A stretch of DNA of 18,823 nucleotides from Amoebophrya sp. AT5.2 (lineage: Eukaryota > Sar > Dinophyceae > Syndiniales > Amoebophryaceae), in assembly GCA_005223375.1 (NCBI GenBank), contig RXOD01004723.1, positions 1 to 18,823 on the forward strand, in the 5' to 3' direction. A program made the position numbers and the translations under genes. The notes under the pieces were generated by a model. That model worked only from the letters and a program-made list of their open reading frames with translations, had not been told where the DNA came from and did not search any database. Of this stretch, positions 16,401-18,823 are shown one piece after another. Within the stretch, counting starts at the first letter, position 1. Every line of letters begins with the position of its first letter.

Positions 16401-18823
16401 GCGCGCGGAGGAACTGTACGCGGCCCCAGATCTGGCACACCACGTCGTTCATGTCCCAGTCGCCCCGGTCCTGCTTGTGCTGCTCGTACTTTTTGAACGC
16501 GTTGTACACCTTTTCCCGGTCCTGCTTCGACGCCTTCTCCAATAAACTCTCGCCCGGCGGGTGGTTCACGTACTGCTCCCGCGTGAGGCTCTGCCCGATG
16601 TGCCGCAGGTGGTAGTAGGGGTCCATCTTTTCCAGCGCCACCGCGCGCTGCCGCGCCAGTGCTTCCGCGGCCAGGTTTTCGTCCACGTTGTCGAGCCCGT
16701 CCTTCTGCAGCTTGTACACCCGCGCGTCGTGCTCCACGTGCCGCTTTCCGTACTTGTCCTTCGCCCGGTCGGCCTTGCCCGTGGACAGCTTCCCTTCCAT
16801 CATCTTCGACCGCATGCGGTGTGCGGTGGTCCGGATGTTCGAGGTCCACCCGCGCGGCGAGTTGTCGTGGTTCTCCTGCTCTTCGAGGTACTCGGGGGGC
16901 TCCTCCGGGGGATAGTCTCCCTTGATGATGTGGAACTCCTTGAACAGCTGGCTGGCGTCCGGCACCGCCGCCACCCCCCGCACCGCCTCCTTCAGCCCGA
17001 TGTTGCCCGCGTATCCGACCGACGAAGCGCAGGAGGAGGAGGAGGCGGCGCGGGGCAGGGAGGACGCAGAGGCATTCGCCAGTGCGTCGATGGACGCCGT
17101 GCCGCCGGGGAGCAGCGCGCCGTCGGCGCCCGCGAAGGACGCGATGTTTCCGCCGGAATGATTTCCGGCGGAAGCGGTGTGGGAAAGGCCGGACAAAGAT
17201 TCGTAGTAGTTCCGCTGGAACCGGCGGAAGTTGACCTCGGCGTCCACCTTATGGCCCCCGTCATCGGGCTCGCGCTCGAAGAAGTCCTCGTCATCATCGA
17301 TACTGCGGTCCAGCACCTGCAGAAAATGCGTGTAGTTGGTGATCAGGCTGGCGGCCGAGAACTCAGACCGCTCTGCGATCTCCTCAAACGTCTTCGGCAT
17401 GCGCTCCACTTCCCGTTGCCGCTCCGCCGGGGTCAGCGGCGCGAACCCGATACCGACACTCGCTTCCGCGTATGCCGCCGCAAGTTCCTCCTCGTCCTTC
17501 TGCTCCTTGGCCGACTTTTTCATCACGGATCCGGAAGCTCGCCCCCTTGATGTTCCCAGCTTCATTTCCTTCGCCGCTGCCTCGGAAACTCTCCTCTTCG
17601 GGCGCTGCGGTGTCGTGGACGAAACAGACAAGCTCACCTTTTTCTGAATCTTCTGTTCAACACGCGACTTCTCCTCAACCGAGTCCTTAGAGCTCGAACC
17701 CTTCGAGCTGCTCTTGGTCACGTCCTTCGAAGAGGACACAGACTCCCCGTTGTCGTCTCTTTCGACGGCGTCCGCGAGCTTGTCCCAGGTCGACAGCGGC
17801 ATGCCCCGGTCCTTCCCGCGGTCCATGATTTCCAAGTCCACCGGAGCGTCGTCGAAGAAGTGCGTTTTTTCGTCTTCCGACGAGAAAAACTCAAACGCCT
17901 CGTCGTACTCGCGGTCAGAGAGCTTCCCGTCGGAGTCCAGCAGCTCCCCACTCGATTCATCCTCCTCCGCTCTCCCCGACGGCGTGGAGCCTGCGGCAGG
18001 CCGCCCCATCACGTCGTCCTGCCTCTCTCCGTCCGCATCGCCCTCGTTCTCTGCTCCACGACCATCTTCCGTGTCACCCGCATCCCGCAGCATCAGCTTT
18101 TCCATCTCCTTCGCGTTCAGGTCTTTCAGCGCGTTGAACTGCTGGTCGAACGGCCGCGCCTTCGCTTTTTCCGTCTCGATGAAGTTTTCGATCAGCCCGT
18201 CGTAGCACTTTTTCACCTGCATGGCCAGGGTCGGCGATGCAGTGACGAACAGCACCAGCCGCACCGGATTCGCGTCCTTCGCGCGCTGTCTTTCCAGCTC
18301 CCGCTCCCGCTCCGCCCGTTCGCGCCGCCGCCGCTCTTTCTCGGCCGCTTCTTCCTTTGCATGCTTCTCCCGTTCCGCGGCTTCTTTGAACAGCTTCTTC
18401 TGCTGCATGAAGCGCTGCTTGGCCCGCAGGCGCTCCAGTGTGGTCATGCCGGTGAAGTCGGGCTCGACGGGCTCGGCCACTGCGGGTGCCGCGACGGCTC
18501 CAACGGCCTTCGCGGGACTCACTCCCGTGGACGAGGCGGCGGCGGCGCCCCCCGGAGAGTTTACTTCCAGCGCGGCGGTACTAGTACTTCCCTCCTCCTC
18601 CATTTTCCGCCTGCGTTCTTCCTGTTCTTTCCGCAGTTTGTCCTCCTGCTCCATCTTCATCTTGTGCGCGACCTCGGCAGCCAAGAACTGCGTTTGGTGC
18701 ACGTAGCCGCGCGCCACGAGGACCTGCGTCTTGCCCGTGCCCGCCCGCCCGTGCACGAAGATGGAACTCGGCTGCGACACCGCCTCCTTCTCTTCTTGGG
18801 ACAGTTTCAGCGGCATCACCGGC
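13488..18823 (-). CDS. TRANK1-like superfamily-1 UvrD-type helicase with TPR-like repeats, 5' truncated by the window
   Basis: About 1,778 codons, open through the right edge; the ATG at 18816 is probably internal, so the N-terminus is missing. Numbering is from 18819. Helicase motifs in order: Walker A G-R-A-G-T-G-K-T (about 24-31); motif II D-E-S-Q-D (about 822); motif III A-H-D-P-A-Q-C-I (about 845); motif IV L-T-R-N-F-R-A-P (about 906); motif V S-E-A-K-G-L-E-F (about 1090); motif VI C-I-T-R-A-K-K-R-L (about 1208). This set, with the large gap between motifs I and II, is typical of TRANK1-type UvrD ATPases, an expanded family in dinoflagellates. The gap contains a Lys/Glu-rich coiled-coil (about 45-190) and a long acidic, Ser-rich insert (about 240-640). 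Another insert (about 965-1060) lies between IV and V. After motif VI, helix pairs at about 1340-1640 resemble TPRs. It probably remodels DNA or RNA using ATP; substrate unknown. A stop at 13480 is likely bypassed by splicing. Confidence 0.85.

Noticed and set aside
1..18823. CRISPR arrays, insertion sequences, rRNA, spliced-leader RNA gene
   Set aside because: No regularly spaced repeats, transposase motifs, rRNA-like stretches or dinoflagellate spliced-leader sequence were seen on either strand by eye.

Overview
The window looks like nuclear DNA of a protist, most likely a dinoflagellate-type alveolate; a compact, intron-poor genome such as the parasitic Amoebophrya/Syndiniales group would fit. 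Reasons: every convincing gene lies on the minus strand in one head-to-tail cluster. The coding regions are long, mostly intronless and rich in G/C at third positions. The encoded families (AAAP amino-acid permease, clustered CCCH zinc fingers, a putative organellar helical-repeat protein, a giant TRANK1-like UvrD helicase) are eukaryotic. There are no bacterial operon signals. Stops TAG, TAA and TGA are all used, so the code appears standard. The organism assignment is inference; no spliced-leader or rRNA sequence is present to settle it.

Layout in transcription order (right to left). 18823-8879 is best read as one giant gene, cut by the right edge, encoding at least about 3,200 residues. 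It has (a) a superfamily-1 UvrD/TRANK1-like helicase followed by TPR-like helices (18823-13488), (b) a 205-nt GT-AG intron (13487-13283), (c) a helical middle segment with a possible interrupted CCCH finger (13282 to about 11865), (d) a second, unresolved junction near 11837-11900, and (e) a C-terminal segment of about 985 residues ending in a W/G/K-rich tract and a basic helix (about 11836-8879). Next come a short unidentified helical protein (about 8619-7990, 5' end unresolved), a 1.26-kb spacer full of inverted repeats (6732-7989), a putative mitochondrial helical protein (6731-5391), a 617-bp spacer, a 715-residue protein with three C-terminal CCCH fingers (4773-2626), a short spacer, and an 11-TM-type AAAP transporter (2372-444). 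The last 443 bases hold no gene I can support.

The genes do not form an obvious pathway. Two (the CCCH protein and, more tentatively, the helical-repeat protein) point to RNA metabolism, the giant helicase to nucleic-acid remodelling, and the permease to amino-acid transport. Shared strand in a dinoflagellate reflects unidirectional gene arrays and need not mean co-function. The points most worth a second look are the architecture of the giant helicase gene and the dense run of hairpins at about 7067-7349.
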